Source: Caulobacter flavus
GTDB lineage: Bacteria > Pseudomonadota > Alphaproteobacteria > Caulobacterales > Caulobacteraceae
Assembly (NCBI RefSeq): GCF_003722335.1
Contig: NZ_CP026100.1
Coordinates: 5,430,001-5,494,000 of the forward strand
Reading direction: 5' to 3'
DNA: 64,000 bases
A program made the translations under genes and the position numbers. The notes below the pieces were generated by a model. It saw only the letters and a list, made by a program, of their open reading frames with translations. It searched no databases and had not been told where the DNA came from. Below, in pieces: positions 20,794 through 31,326 of the stretch. Position 1 is the stretch's first letter, and each line of letters begins with the position of its first letter.

Positions 20794-20964
20794 CTAATTG
20801 TCGAAGTCTGTGGATGGAGGGTTTTCCTCGTCGTCCTGGCCGCCAGGCACGACGTAGCGATCCGACAGCCAGCGCTGCAGGTCCACATCCGCGCAGCGCT
20901 TGGAGCAGAACGGGCGCGAGGCTTCCTGGGCGGGCTTGCCGCAGATGGGACAGGCGCTGCTCAT
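20794..20964 (-). CDS. yacG: DNA gyrase inhibitor / zinc-binding protein YacG
   Basis: 56-residue zinc protein. Four cysteines are placed as C5-x2-C8 and C20-x3-C24 (CPIC, FCSKRC), followed by the YacG signature DLQRWLSDRYVVPG, and the C-terminus is acidic. E. coli YacG inhibits gyrase. The start overlaps the RNase gene stop as ATGA. The order infA-maf-rng-yacG is common in alphaproteobacteria and supports the call. Confidence 0.9.
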   Translation of the reverse strand: MSSACPICGKPAQEASRPFCSKRCADVDLQRWLSDRYVVPGGQDDEENPPSTDFDN

Positions 20965-22001
20965 GCCGCGGACACCTCGATACGGTCGTTGCTCCAGCCA
21001 GGCTCGGCGGAAACGGTGAAACGGCAGCCCAGGCGCTCGGCCAGGCCCGCGTCGAGCTCGGCGAAGGCTTCCAGCACGGCCGGCGCGCAGCGGGCGGCCA
21101 GGCGACCGCCAGGATCGGCGCGCCCTTCCCGCTCCAGCGCCCGCGCCAGGCGGCGGGCGGCGTAGGAAGCCGTCCAGCCGCCCCGTGCGTCGACCAGGCG
21201 CTCCATCACCGGCCGGGCGCGACGCGGCAGCGCCATCTCCAGCGCCCCGAACTTGCTGATCGCCCCGATGGCCACGCCGGGATTGTCGGGCGCGAAGGCG
21301 TTGCGGGCGGCCACGGTCAGGGCCTGGCCGTCGTGGCCGCGCCCCACCAGGTCGAACACCACCAGCCCGCCCAGGCCCTTAAGGCGCAACACGCGGGCCG
21401 AGACGGCGATCGCGGCCATGTTGGCCTGACGCGCGGCGCGCTTGGCGTCGCCCTCGCGGCCGCCCAGGTCGACGTCGACCGAGGTCAGGGCGCGGGTCGT
21501 CTCGATGGCGACGTCGCCGCCGCCCGGCAGGGCGAAGACGGTCTCCAGAATGTCGGCCTCGGCCGCTTCCACCGCCTCCAGGGCGCGCTCGCCGGTCGTC
21601 GGCGAGCCGGCCTTCACGAAGTGGCGAAGCTGCTCCTCGAGCGTCGGCGCGGCGGCCAGCACGCGCGGCTCCCCCTCCCCTTCGGCGACGAAGCGCGCCA
21701 CGGCGGCCTTGTCGGCGCGCGAGGCGGTGCGGATCTCGATCTCGACCAGGCCGCCCTGCACCAGCTTGGGCATGTCGGGCTTGATCGGCAGCAGCACGTC
21801 GGCGCCGCCCGGCAGGGCCACGAAGGCGGCCCCGAAGGCGCGCTCGATGGATTTCACCCGGGCCACGCCGCACACGCCCTCGGCGTCCAGCGGATCGTCG
21901 CCCGGCCACTGCACGATCAGGCGCTCGGGCCGGCCGTCCAGGGTCACGACGCCGACGGTTTCGCCGACGCCCTTGTAGAGGTATGCGCGACGCTCGCTCA
22001 T
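20961..22001 (-). CDS. RNase E/G-family protein, short form
   Basis: 346-residue protein matching the catalytic part of RNase E/G. LTSVDVDLGG and LGGLVVFDLVG hold the two metal-binding aspartates, and RAARQANMAAIAVSARVLRLKGL matches the conserved helix between them. It lacks the S1 domain spacing and the CPxCxG zinc-link of full RNase E/G, and is about 140 residues shorter than RNase G. It is the third gene of infA-maf-rng-yacG with four-base overlaps on both sides. It probably processes RNA, but activity is unproven. Confidence 0.8.
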   Translation of the reverse strand: MSERRAYLYKGVGETVGVVTLDGRPERLIVQWPGDDPLDAEGVCGVARVKSIERAFGAAFVALPGGADVLLPIKPDMPKLVQGGLVEIEIRTASRADKAAVARFVAEGEGEPRVLAAAPTLEEQLRHFVKAGSPTTGERALEAVEAAEADILETVFALPGGGDVAIETTRALTSVDVDLGGREGDAKRAARQANMAAIAVSARVLRLKGLGGLVVFDLVGRGHDGQALTVAARNAFAPDNPGVAIGAISKFGALEMALPRRARPVMERLVDARGGWTASYAARRLARALEREGRADPGGRLAARCAPAVLEAFAELDAGLAERLGCRFTVSAEPGWSNDRIEVSAA

Positions 22002-22597
22002 GCAACGGCCTCGCGGCGGAGCCAGCCCTTGCCTTCGAGCATGCAGAGGGTCTCGTACAGCGGCAGGCCGACCACGCTGGGATACGAGCCCTGCAGGTCG
22101 ACGATGAAGCCGCCCGCCACGCCCTGCACGCCGTAGCCGCCGGCCTTGCCGCGCCACTGACCGCTGGCGATGTAGGATTCGAATTCGCTGTCGGACAGGC
22201 GCTTGAACACCACCCGGGTCTCGACGACGCGCGAGCTCAGCGTCCCGTCCGGACCGATCAGCGCCACGCCGGTCAGCACCTTGTGGGCGCGGCCGGTCAG
22301 CAGGTTCAGGCAGTGGCGGACGTCGGCCTCGGTCTCGGCCTTGGGCAGGATGCGGCGGCCCACGGCCACCACGGTGTCGGCGGCCAGCACGAAGTCGCCC
22401 GGCGAACGCGCGGCGACGGCGCGCGCCTTCTCCTGCGCCAGGCGCAGGGCGTGGCGGCGCGGGGTCTCGTCGCGCAGGGGCGACTCGTCGATGTCGGCGG
22501 GATCGACCCGGTCGGGGGTTACGCCGACCTGGGCCAACAGGTCCAAGCGCCTGGGGCTCGCACTGGCCAGGACCAGCGAAGGCTGGGCGACCGTCAT
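21998..22597 (-). CDS. maf: Maf-family nucleotide pyrophosphatase
   Basis: 199-residue house-cleaning enzyme that hydrolyses non-canonical or modified nucleoside triphosphates. The N-terminal LVLASASPRRLDLLAQVG is the Maf signature; EKARAVA, AADTVVAVGRRILPKAE and the C-terminal GSYPSVVGLPLYETL complete the fold. It lies 13 bases after infA and overlaps the RNase E/G gene. Confidence 0.93.
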   Translation of the reverse strand: MTVAQPSLVLASASPRRLDLLAQVGVTPDRVDPADIDESPLRDETPRRHALRLAQEKARAVAARSPGDFVLAADTVVAVGRRILPKAETEADVRHCLNLLTGRAHKVLTGVALIGPDGTLSSRVVETRVVFKRLSDSEFESYIASGQWRGKAGGYGVQGVAGGFIVDLQGSYPSVVGLPLYETLCMLEGKGWLRREAVA

Positions 22598-22610
22598 GTG
22601 CGCGCCCGGC

Positions 22611-22829
22611 TTACTTGAAGCGGTAGGTGATACGGCCCTTGGTCAGGTCGTAGGGCGTCATTTCCACGAGCACCTTGTCGCCGGCCAGCACGCGGATGCG
22701 GTTCTTGCGCATCTTGCCGGCGGTGTGGGCGATGATCTCGTGATCGTTCTCGAGCTTCACGCGGAAGGTGGCGTTGGGCAGCAGTTCGCTGACCGTGCCG
22801 GGAAACTCGAGCAGTTCTTCCTTAGCCAT
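22611..22829 (-). CDS. infA: Translation initiation factor IF-1
   Basis: 72-residue S1-fold protein that occupies the ribosomal A site during initiation. MAKEELLEFPGTVSELLPNATFRVKL and RIRVLAGDKVLVEMTPYDLTKGRITYRFK are near-invariant IF-1 sequence. ATG 22829 gives the exact standard length; a start 12 bases upstream is less likely. It is the first gene of infA-maf-rng-yacG. Confidence 0.97.
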   Translation of the reverse strand: MAKEELLEFPGTVSELLPNATFRVKLENDHEIIAHTAGKMRKNRIRVLAGDKVLVEMTPYDLTKGRITYRFK

Positions 22830-22927
22830 CAGGCCTCTCAACAGGGGTTCAATAGCAACGCGGCCCGCGCGACCCGAAAACGAGTCGTGACGCGAGCCGC
22901 GGCTGCGAGGCGGGGCTTATAGCGCAT

Positions 22928-23386
22928 TCACCCCCCAAACGTCGATGGTGTCCCGAAACGCGCTCGAATCGCGGCCGAAAGCGTGTCCCTCACCTCGCGA
23001 TAGGCGGCCATCATGGCGTCGCGCGAGCCGTCGTTGACCAGGGTCGGATCGTGGGTCGGCCAATACTCGATCTCGACCGCGCGATCGCGCGACAGTTCAA
23101 CGGCCCGGTGCTGGGCCTCGGGCGTAAGCGAGACGACCACGTCGAAGCTGTCGTCCTCCAGCTCGTCGAAGGTCTTGGGCTGGTGGGCCGCCACGTCGAC
23201 GCCCATCTCGTCCATCACCGCCACCACGAAGGGATCGATCCCCTCCCCGGCCGGATCCGGCTTCAGGCCGCAGGAATCGACATAGGCGCGGGTGCCGTAG
23301 AAGCGCTTGAACAGCGCCTCGGCCATCGGCGAGCGCACGCGGTTGTAGTTGCAGGTGAACAGCACCGCATCGGGCAGATCGGCCAC
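22928..23386 (-). CDS. Low-molecular-weight protein-tyrosine-phosphatase / arsenate-reductase family
   Basis: 152-residue cytosolic protein with the P-loop CNYNRVRSP at 12-20 (Cys12, Arg18, Ser19) and the general acid Asp113 in YWPTHDPT. It is related to LMW tyrosine phosphatases and ArsC. No ars operon surrounds it, so a phosphatase role is as likely as arsenate reduction. It starts at a GTG two bases after the UPF0262 stop, so the two are co-translated. Confidence 0.85.
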   Translation of the reverse strand: MADLPDAVLFTCNYNRVRSPMAEALFKRFYGTRAYVDSCGLKPDPAGEGIDPFVVAVMDEMGVDVAAHQPKTFDELEDDSFDVVVSLTPEAQHRAVELSRDRAVEIEYWPTHDPTLVNDGSRDAMMAAYREVRDTLSAAIRARFGTPSTFGG

Positions 23387-23388
23387 GA

Positions 23389-23862
23389 TCAGCCCCGCCA
23401 GTGCAGCGCGCAGATCAGGGTGAAGAGGCGCCGGGCCGTGTCGAGATCGGTCTTGACCTTGCCGTCCAGACGTTCGCGCAGCAGGGCCGAGCCCTCGTTG
23501 TGCAGACCGCGCCGGCCCATGTCCAAGGCCTCGATCTGCTGCGGCGTCGAGTTGCGGATCGCCTGGTAGTAGCTGTCGCAGATCATGAAGTAGTCACGGA
23601 TCACGCCGCGAAACGGCGACAGCGACAGCAGGTGGCGCTTCTCGTAGCCGCCGCCGCTGATGTCGAGCGCCAGGCGGTTCTCGATCAGCGACAGCTTGAG
23701 GTCATACGGCCCTCCGGCCGCCTCGGCCGGCTCGAAGTAGTTGCCGTCCAGCAGGTCGAAGATCGCCACCTGGCGCTCCTGCTCCTGGTCGCGCGAGGCC
23801 GCGGCCAGCGAATCCTCGTCGATGGCGATCGTCTTCAGGAAGTGCTTGGGCGCGTCTGACAT
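23389..23862 (-). CDS. UPF0262 family protein
   Basis: 157-residue conserved protein of unknown function found in alphaproteobacteria, usually next to hisD as here. Recognisable stretches are KTIAIDEDSL, FDLLDGNYF, PFRGVIRDYFMICDSYYQAI and DMGRRGLHNEGS. It starts 20 bases after the hisD stop and is followed at once by the LMW phosphatase. It is predicted to be soluble and cytoplasmic. Confidence 0.85.
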   Translation of the reverse strand: MSDAPKHFLKTIAIDEDSLAAASRDQEQERQVAIFDLLDGNYFEPAEAAGGPYDLKLSLIENRLALDISGGGYEKRHLLSLSPFRGVIRDYFMICDSYYQAIRNSTPQQIEALDMGRRGLHNEGSALLRERLDGKVKTDLDTARRLFTLICALHWRG

Positions 23863-23882
23863 CTTGCGGCGAGATTTGCCCG

Positions 23883-25169
23883 TCAGCCCTTCGAAGGCAA
23901 CCTAATGGATGCGGAGAGAGCGTGGGCCGGCAGGCCCTCGGCTTGCGCCAGCGCCGCGGTGTGCGGACCCAGGATCCCGAACGAGGCCGCATCGCACTTC
24001 ACGATCGAGGTGCGCTTGATGAAGTCGTAGATCGACAGGCCCGACTGGAAGCGCGCCGCGCGGCTGGTGGGCAGCACGTGGTTGGAGCCGGCCACGTAGT
24101 CGCCGATGGCTTCCGGCGTCAGGCGGCCCAGGAAGATCGCGCCGGCATGGCGCACCCGGTCCGACAAGGTTTCGGGGTTCTCCGTAGCGAACTCGACGTG
24201 CTCCGGAGCGATGGCGTCCACAAGGGCCGGGCTCTCGTCCAGCGGCGCGATGATCACCGCGCCGTGGTCGCGCCACGAGGCGGCGGCGTCCTCGCCGGTC
24301 GACAGGGTCTTCAGGCGCGCGGCCACGGCGGCCTCTACGGCGGCGGCGAAGGCCTCGTCGTCGGTGATCAGGATCGACTGGGCGGCCGGGTCGTGCTCGG
24401 CCTGGCTCAAGAGGTCGGCGGCGATCCAGTCGGGGTTGTTGTCCTTGTCGGCGACTACGACGATCTCCGACGGACCGGCCAGGGCGTCGATGCCCACCAC
24501 GCCGTACAGGCGGCGCTTGGCGGCGGTGACATAGGCGTTGCCCGGGCCGACGATCTTGTCCACCGGCTGGATGGGTCCCGCCCCATAGGCCAGGGCGGCG
24601 ACGGCCTGGGCCCCGCCGATGCGCCAGATCTCGGTGACGCCGGCCTCCTTGGCCGCGGCCAGCACGGCCGGCTGCAGCTTGCCCGGCGGGGTGACCATGG
24701 CGATGCGGTCGACGCCCGCCACCTGGGCCGGCACGGCGTTCATCAGCACGGTCGAGGGATAGGCCGCGCGGCCGCCGGGCACGTAGACGCCCACGGCCTC
24801 CAGCGGCGTCCAGCGCCAGCCGAGCTCCACCCCGGCCTCGTCGGTCCAGGCCTGGTCGGCCGGACGCTGGCGGGCGTGATAGACGCGGATACGCTCGGCG
24901 GCGAAGGCGATGGCCTCGCGGACCTCGGCCGAACACTCGGCCGCGCCGGCCTCGATCTCGTCGGCGGTGACGCGCACGGTCTCTTGCGTCAGGTCCACCT
25001 TGTCGAAGCGGCGGGTGTAGTCGAGCACGGCGTCCAGGCCGCCATGCTTCACCGCTTCCAGAACGTCGCGCGCGGCGGCGTCGACGTCGGCCGGCGAACC
25101 GCGGCGCTCGTCGAGGAAGGCCTTGAAGGCCCGGGCGAAGTCGGGGCTGGAGAAGTCGAACCTGCGCAT
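23883..25169 (-). CDS. hisD: Histidinol dehydrogenase
   Basis: Catalyses the last two oxidation steps of histidine biosynthesis, histidinol to histidine, with NAD+ and Zn2+. The 428-residue length is typical. Seen motifs are YVPGGRAAYPSTVLMNAVPAQVAGV in two parts, VDKIVGPGNAYV, AGPSEIVV, DLLSQAEHD and APEHVEF. The start MRRFDFSSPDF at 25169 is chosen over a much longer upstream frame. Other his genes are absent from the window. Confidence 0.96.
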   Translation of the reverse strand: MRRFDFSSPDFARAFKAFLDERRGSPADVDAAARDVLEAVKHGGLDAVLDYTRRFDKVDLTQETVRVTADEIEAGAAECSAEVREAIAFAAERIRVYHARQRPADQAWTDEAGVELGWRWTPLEAVGVYVPGGRAAYPSTVLMNAVPAQVAGVDRIAMVTPPGKLQPAVLAAAKEAGVTEIWRIGGAQAVAALAYGAGPIQPVDKIVGPGNAYVTAAKRRLYGVVGIDALAGPSEIVVVADKDNNPDWIAADLLSQAEHDPAAQSILITDDEAFAAAVEAAVAARLKTLSTGEDAAASWRDHGAVIIAPLDESPALVDAIAPEHVEFATENPETLSDRVRHAGAIFLGRLTPEAIGDYVAGSNHVLPTSRAARFQSGLSIYDFIKRTSIVKCDAASFGILGPHTAALAQAEGLPAHALSASIRLPSKG

Positions 25170-25314
25170 GGGGCCTAGATGCGCGTTTTTACGGCGGGAG
25201 CAAGGGAGAAATCCCCTGCCCGCCCGCAGCCGCGCTGTCGCCGCAGCGCGCCCTTGGTTCTCGACGCCCACGAGGCTAAACCCACGCTTGAGTTTGCGTA
25301 CGGGGGAGCGTCGC

Positions 25315-27011
<1,697 letters not shown>

Positions 27012-27015
<4 letters not shown>

Positions 27016-28736
27016 GCCACGACATCTGGGACGTGCTCGGCATCGCGCCGACCCGGGACCGCGACACGATCCGCCGCGCCTATGCCCGTCGCCTGCGGGC
27101 CACCAATCCCGAGGACGACGCCGAGGGCTTCATGCGCCTGCGCGAGGCTCATGACGAGGCGGTCGCGCGGATCGACTGGGACTGGGCGTGGGACGACGAA
27201 GACACGCCGGACGCCGCGCCCGGCCAGGACGCGGGCGAGGTTCTCGTGCGCGCCGGGCCGGCGGCGCCGGCCGGGATCGACGCCGCGCCCATGGCCGCGC
27301 CCATGGCCGCGCGCTCGGCCGAGACCGAGGAGCTGGAAATCCGGCTCGAGCGCCTGGCGGACCTGCTGCGCCGGGCCGACCATCCGCCGCGGCACGAACT
27401 GGAGGCCGCCTTTCAAGCGGTGCTGAACGCCGAAGCCCTGGAGGCGCTCGCCGTGGCCGACTCCATCGAGCAGCGCGTCGCCCATCTGCTGCTGGCCACC
27501 GCCCCGCACTCGGATCCGCTGCTCGCCCCGGCCATCGAGGCCTTCCGCTGGCGGGGCGACGACCTGCATTTCGAACCCACGCCCGCCCAGCAGGCGGTGA
27601 TCCAGCGTGGAGACTTCGTCGAACGCCGCGAGCGCCTGCTTCAGAGCGACGAGCAGGCGCGCAAGGTCATGGCGGTGCTGGAGGGACCTCCCAGCGCCAG
27701 GATCCCGCTGTGGCGACGGCTCAATCCCCGGTTCGAGATCGTCATGAAGGCGGTGCTGGAGCGCATCGGCGACGGCGGCGGCGTGCTGATGGCCGGCTTC
27801 AACGAGGACACCGTCGCGCTCTGGCGCCGGCGCTACGACCGGCCTCGCCTGACCTCGGGCATGATCTGGCTGACGCTGCTGGCGCCCCTGCTCGCGCCGC
27901 TGATCGCCGCCCTCAATGATCTGTCGCCGCCGGCGATACTGGCCGCCTATCTGGTCACGGCCGGCGCGATCCTGGCCGCCCAGCTCTTCTATCTCCACGG
28001 CTACCTGCGCCTGAAGACAGCCTGGGAGATCCACCGGTCGTGGCGCGCCAGCCTCCTGGAACGCATCGGCTGGTCGCCGCTCAGCCTGGCCTTGCTGCCG
28101 GTCTCGGCGCTGCTGCCCGACTCGCCGTGGAGCGCGGTCGCGGTGGCGGTCGTGGGCGCGCTGCTGCTGGCCTGGACCTTCGCCACCACCGAACCGTCGT
28201 CGGACCCGGGGTTTCCGCTGCACCAGCGGCTGCTCAGCCAGGCCGTGCCCTTCGCCTGGATCCTCAGCCTTACGCTGTTCGACGTCGACGTCGTCACCCC
28301 GGCGATGGTGGTCGCCCTGGGCGTAGCGGCCGCCATCGACTTCCGCGGCGGGGTCCACACGATCCAGGCCTGGCATCTGGAGATGGGCAAGGTCGCCCGG
28401 CTCGCCGGGGCGGCGGCTTTCGTCGCCGCGACGATCGCGGCCGGTCTGGTCGCCTGGCTCATGGCCGGCAAGACCCCGCCGACCTGGGCCCCGGTCTGCG
28501 TCGGCGCCGTTCTGGCCCTGGCCATCGCCCACCGGATGCCCGTCGCCGTCCTCGGCGAGCAGCTGGCCAAGACGCGCTACTACGGGATGTTCGTGCTGTT
28601 CTGGCTGAGCCGGGGGCTCGACGCCGTCGTCGGCTCCTGGCTGGTCACCAGCACCCTGTGGATGCTGATCGGCATGGCAGTCGGGTTGATCCTGTCGCTG
28701 ATCGTCGAGGCCCGCGACAGGAACCCCGCCGGCTAG
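27012..28736 (+). CDS. Membrane J-domain-like protein, partner of HscC
   Basis: 574-residue protein coupled to hscC by a four-base overlap. Residues 3-50 (IWDVLGIAPTRDRDTIRRAYARRLR...EGFMRLREAHDEAV) look like a J domain, but the HPD loop reads NPE, so canonical Hsp70 stimulation is doubtful. A variable Ala/Pro-rich linker and a helical cytoplasmic region follow. From about residue 280, seven or so hydrophobic segments indicate an inner-membrane domain. The gene pair suggests a DjlC-like co-chaperone (inference). The stop overlaps the convergent enoyl-CoA hydratase stop. Confidence 0.75.
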
Positions 28737-29578
28737 CCCTCGGCCATCCAGTTCGGCTTGCGCTTGCCCAGGAACGCCCGCACGCCCTCCTGGCCCTCGT
28801 CGGAGACGCGGCGGCGGGCGATGCGGCGGGCGCTGTCGTCGATCAGGCCGCGGTCGATCTTCTCGAAGGCGAAGTCGTTGACCAGCGCCTTGGCGTCGCC
28901 GATCGCGCCGGGCGCGCAGAGGATCACTTCCTCGATCAGCGCGTCCTGGGCGGCGACCAGGCCCTCGACGTCGTCGAAGACCTCGTCGACCAGGCCGTAG
29001 CTCCAGGCCGCGTCGGCGTCGAACACCCGGCCGGTGGCGAACAGCAGCTTGGAGGTGCGCGGACCGAGCGCGGCGATCACGTAGGGGCTGATGGTGGCGG
29101 GCGTCAGGCCCAGCTTAACCTCGGAGAAGGCGAACTTGGCGTCGGCCGCAGCCAGGGCATGATCGCAGGCGGCCACCAGGCCGGCGCCGCCGCCGAAGGC
29201 CGCGCCCTCGACCAGGGCCACGGTCAGGGCCGGGATGTCGTGCAGGGCCTTGAGCATCCGCGCCAGCTCCAGGGCGTCGGCTCGGTTGTCATCCTCGTCC
29301 CACTCGGCGGCGGCGGCCATCCATTCCAGGTCGGCGCCGGCGCAGAAGGTGCCGCCCACGCCGCGCAGGAATACGATCCGCACGCCCTCGGCCCCATGCA
29401 GGGTCTCGAAGGCCTGGGCGAGCGCGGCGATGGTCTCGCCGTCGAAGGCGTTCTTCTTCTCCGGCCGGTTGATCCACACGGTCACCGCCCCCTCGGGCGT
29501 GGAGTCGATATGGACCAGCGGGCTCATGGCGTCGGTGTCCGGCACCTCGACGATCGGGTCGGCGATGGGGTTGGTCAT
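28733..29578 (-). CDS. liuC: Enoyl-CoA hydratase/isomerase family, probable methylglutaconyl-CoA hydratase
   Basis: 281-residue crotonase-fold enzyme. The oxyanion-hole regions are GTFCAGADLEWM and VEGAAFGGGAGLVAACDHALA; EVKLGLTPATISPYVI is typical of the methylglutaconyl-CoA hydratase branch of leucine degradation. ATG 29578 has AAGGAG about seven bases upstream. It lies 63 bases after the MccB gene on the same strand, which supports LiuC, though another short-chain enoyl-CoA substrate is possible. Confidence 0.85.
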   Translation of the reverse strand: MTNPIADPIVEVPDTDAMSPLVHIDSTPEGAVTVWINRPEKKNAFDGETIAALAQAFETLHGAEGVRIVFLRGVGGTFCAGADLEWMAAAAEWDEDDNRADALELARMLKALHDIPALTVALVEGAAFGGGAGLVAACDHALAAADAKFAFSEVKLGLTPATISPYVIAALGPRTSKLLFATGRVFDADAAWSYGLVDEVFDDVEGLVAAQDALIEEVILCAPGAIGDAKALVNDFAFEKIDRGLIDDSARRIARRRVSDEGQEGVRAFLGKRKPNWMAEG

Positions 29579-29641
29579 GAGCACGCTCCTTCTAGTCGGA
29601 AGTCTAATCGTACGCCCAAAGCAGAGGTTCCGCTTGCACCG

Positions 29642-31234
29642 TCACATCCTGAAGACGCCGAAGGTCGTCTCGGGAATCGGCGCGTTCAGGCTGGCCGATA
29701 TGGCCAGGCCCAGCACGTCGCGGGTTTGAGCCGGATCAATGATCCCGTCGTCCCACAGCCGCGAGGTGGCGTGATACGGGTTGCCCTCGTCCTCGTAGCG
29801 CTGGCGGATCGGGGCCTTGAAGGCCTCGGCCTCCTCGTCGGTCCAGGTCGCGGCGTCGCGGTGCACGGTGGCCAGCACGCTGGCGGCCTGCTCGCCGCCC
29901 ATCACCGAGATCCGCGAGTTGGGCCAGGTGAACAGGAAGCGCGGGGAATAGGCCCGGCCGCACATGCCGTAGTTGCCGGCCCCGAAGCTGCCGCCGATCA
30001 GCACCGTGAACTTGGGCACTTCCGCGCTCGCCACGGCCGTGACCAGCTTGGCGCCGTCCTTGGCGATGCCGCCGGCCTCGTACTTGCCGCCGACCATGAA
30101 GCCCGAGATGTTCTGCAGGAACACCAGCGGGATCTTGCGCTTGCAGGCCAGTTCGATGAAGTGCGCGCCCTTCAGCGCGCTTTCGGAAAACAGCACGCCG
30201 TTGTTGGCCAGGATCGCCACCGGCTGGCCCCAGATGCGGGCGAAGCCGCAGACCAGGGTCGTGCCGTAGAGCGCCTTGAACTCGTCGAACTTGCTGCCGT
30301 CGACGATGCGGGCGATCACCTCGCGCACGTCGTAGGGCGCGCGCACGTCGGTCGGCACGATGCCGTAAAGCTCCTCGGCGTCGTACAGCGGCGGCTCGGC
30401 GTCCTGCACCACCGCCTCGTGACGCTTCTCGGCGTTGAGATTGGCGACGATCGAGCGGACGATCTCCAGCGCGTGCTCGTCATCGTCGGCCACGTGGTCG
30501 ACCACGCCCGAACGACGGCCGTGGGTGTCGGCCCCGCCCAGTTCCTCGGCGCTGATCACCTCGCCGGTGGCGGCCTTCACCAGCGGCGGACCGGCCAGGA
30601 AGATGGTGCCCTGCTCGCGCACGATGACGGTCTCGTCGCTCATGGCCGGCACATAGGCGCCGCCGGCCGTGCACGAGCCCATGACGCAGGCGATCTGGGC
30701 GATGCCCCTGGCGCTCATCCGCGCCTGGTTGAAGAAGATGCGGCCGAAGTGGTCGCGGTCGGGGAACACCTCGGCCTGGTGGGGCAGGTTCGCGCCGCCG
30801 CTGTCGACCAGATAGACGCACGGCAGGCGGTTCTGCTCGGCGATCTCCTGGGCGCGCAGATGCTTCTTCACCGTCATCGGGAAGTAGGCGCCGCCCTTCA
30901 CCGTGGCGTCGTTGGCGACGATCATCACCTCGCGGCCCGACACCCGGCCGATGCCGGCGATGATTCCCGCGCCCGGCGCCTCGCCCTTGTAGAGGTCGAA
31001 AGCCGCCAGCTGGCCGATCTCCAGGAACGGCGAGCCGGGGTCGAGCAGGCGCTCGACTCGCTCCCGGGGCAGCAGCTTGCCTCGGGCGGCGTGCTTCTGC
31101 CGGGCGCTCTCCGAGCCGCCCAGGGCCGCGGTCGCGACCCTTTCGCGCAGTTCCTCCGCCAGGGCCGTGTTGTGGGCAGCGTTTTTCGCGAACGAAGCGC
31201 TGTTCTTGTCAATAAGCGTGTTCAGCTTCGGCAT
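29642..31234 (-). CDS. liuB: Methylcrotonyl-CoA carboxylase beta (carboxyltransferase) subunit
   Basis: 530-residue carboxyltransferase that carboxylates 3-methylcrotonyl-CoA using carboxybiotin from the alpha subunit, in leucine catabolism. Signature stretches are YLVDSGGANLPHQAEVFPDRDHFGRIF (in parts), MGSCTAGGAYVPAMSDE, ISAEELGGADTHGRRSGVVDH and NISGFMVGGKYEAGGIAKDG, all specific for MccB rather than PccB. The alpha subunit is not adjacent; the only biotin carboxylase in the window (50170) reads as PccA. Confidence 0.93.
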   Translation of the reverse strand: MPKLNTLIDKNSASFAKNAAHNTALAEELRERVATAALGGSESARQKHAARGKLLPRERVERLLDPGSPFLEIGQLAAFDLYKGEAPGAGIIAGIGRVSGREVMIVANDATVKGGAYFPMTVKKHLRAQEIAEQNRLPCVYLVDSGGANLPHQAEVFPDRDHFGRIFFNQARMSARGIAQIACVMGSCTAGGAYVPAMSDETVIVREQGTIFLAGPPLVKAATGEVISAEELGGADTHGRRSGVVDHVADDDEHALEIVRSIVANLNAEKRHEAVVQDAEPPLYDAEELYGIVPTDVRAPYDVREVIARIVDGSKFDEFKALYGTTLVCGFARIWGQPVAILANNGVLFSESALKGAHFIELACKRKIPLVFLQNISGFMVGGKYEAGGIAKDGAKLVTAVASAEVPKFTVLIGGSFGAGNYGMCGRAYSPRFLFTWPNSRISVMGGEQAASVLATVHRDAATWTDEEAEAFKAPIRQRYEDEGNPYHATSRLWDDGIIDPAQTRDVLGLAISASLNAPIPETTFGVFRM

Positions 31235-31326
31235 AAGCGAGGCATAGCCTTTTCCGTTTCCATTCGAAAGCGGTGATATTTCACCCTCATTGGCAAAGCT
31301 CGCCGCATCGGTTTAGCGTCCATCCC

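Noticed and set aside
23902..24936. Second open frame over hisD
   Set aside because: It is an out-of-frame shadow inside hisD on the same strand, with Arg/Pro-rich sequence and no motif.
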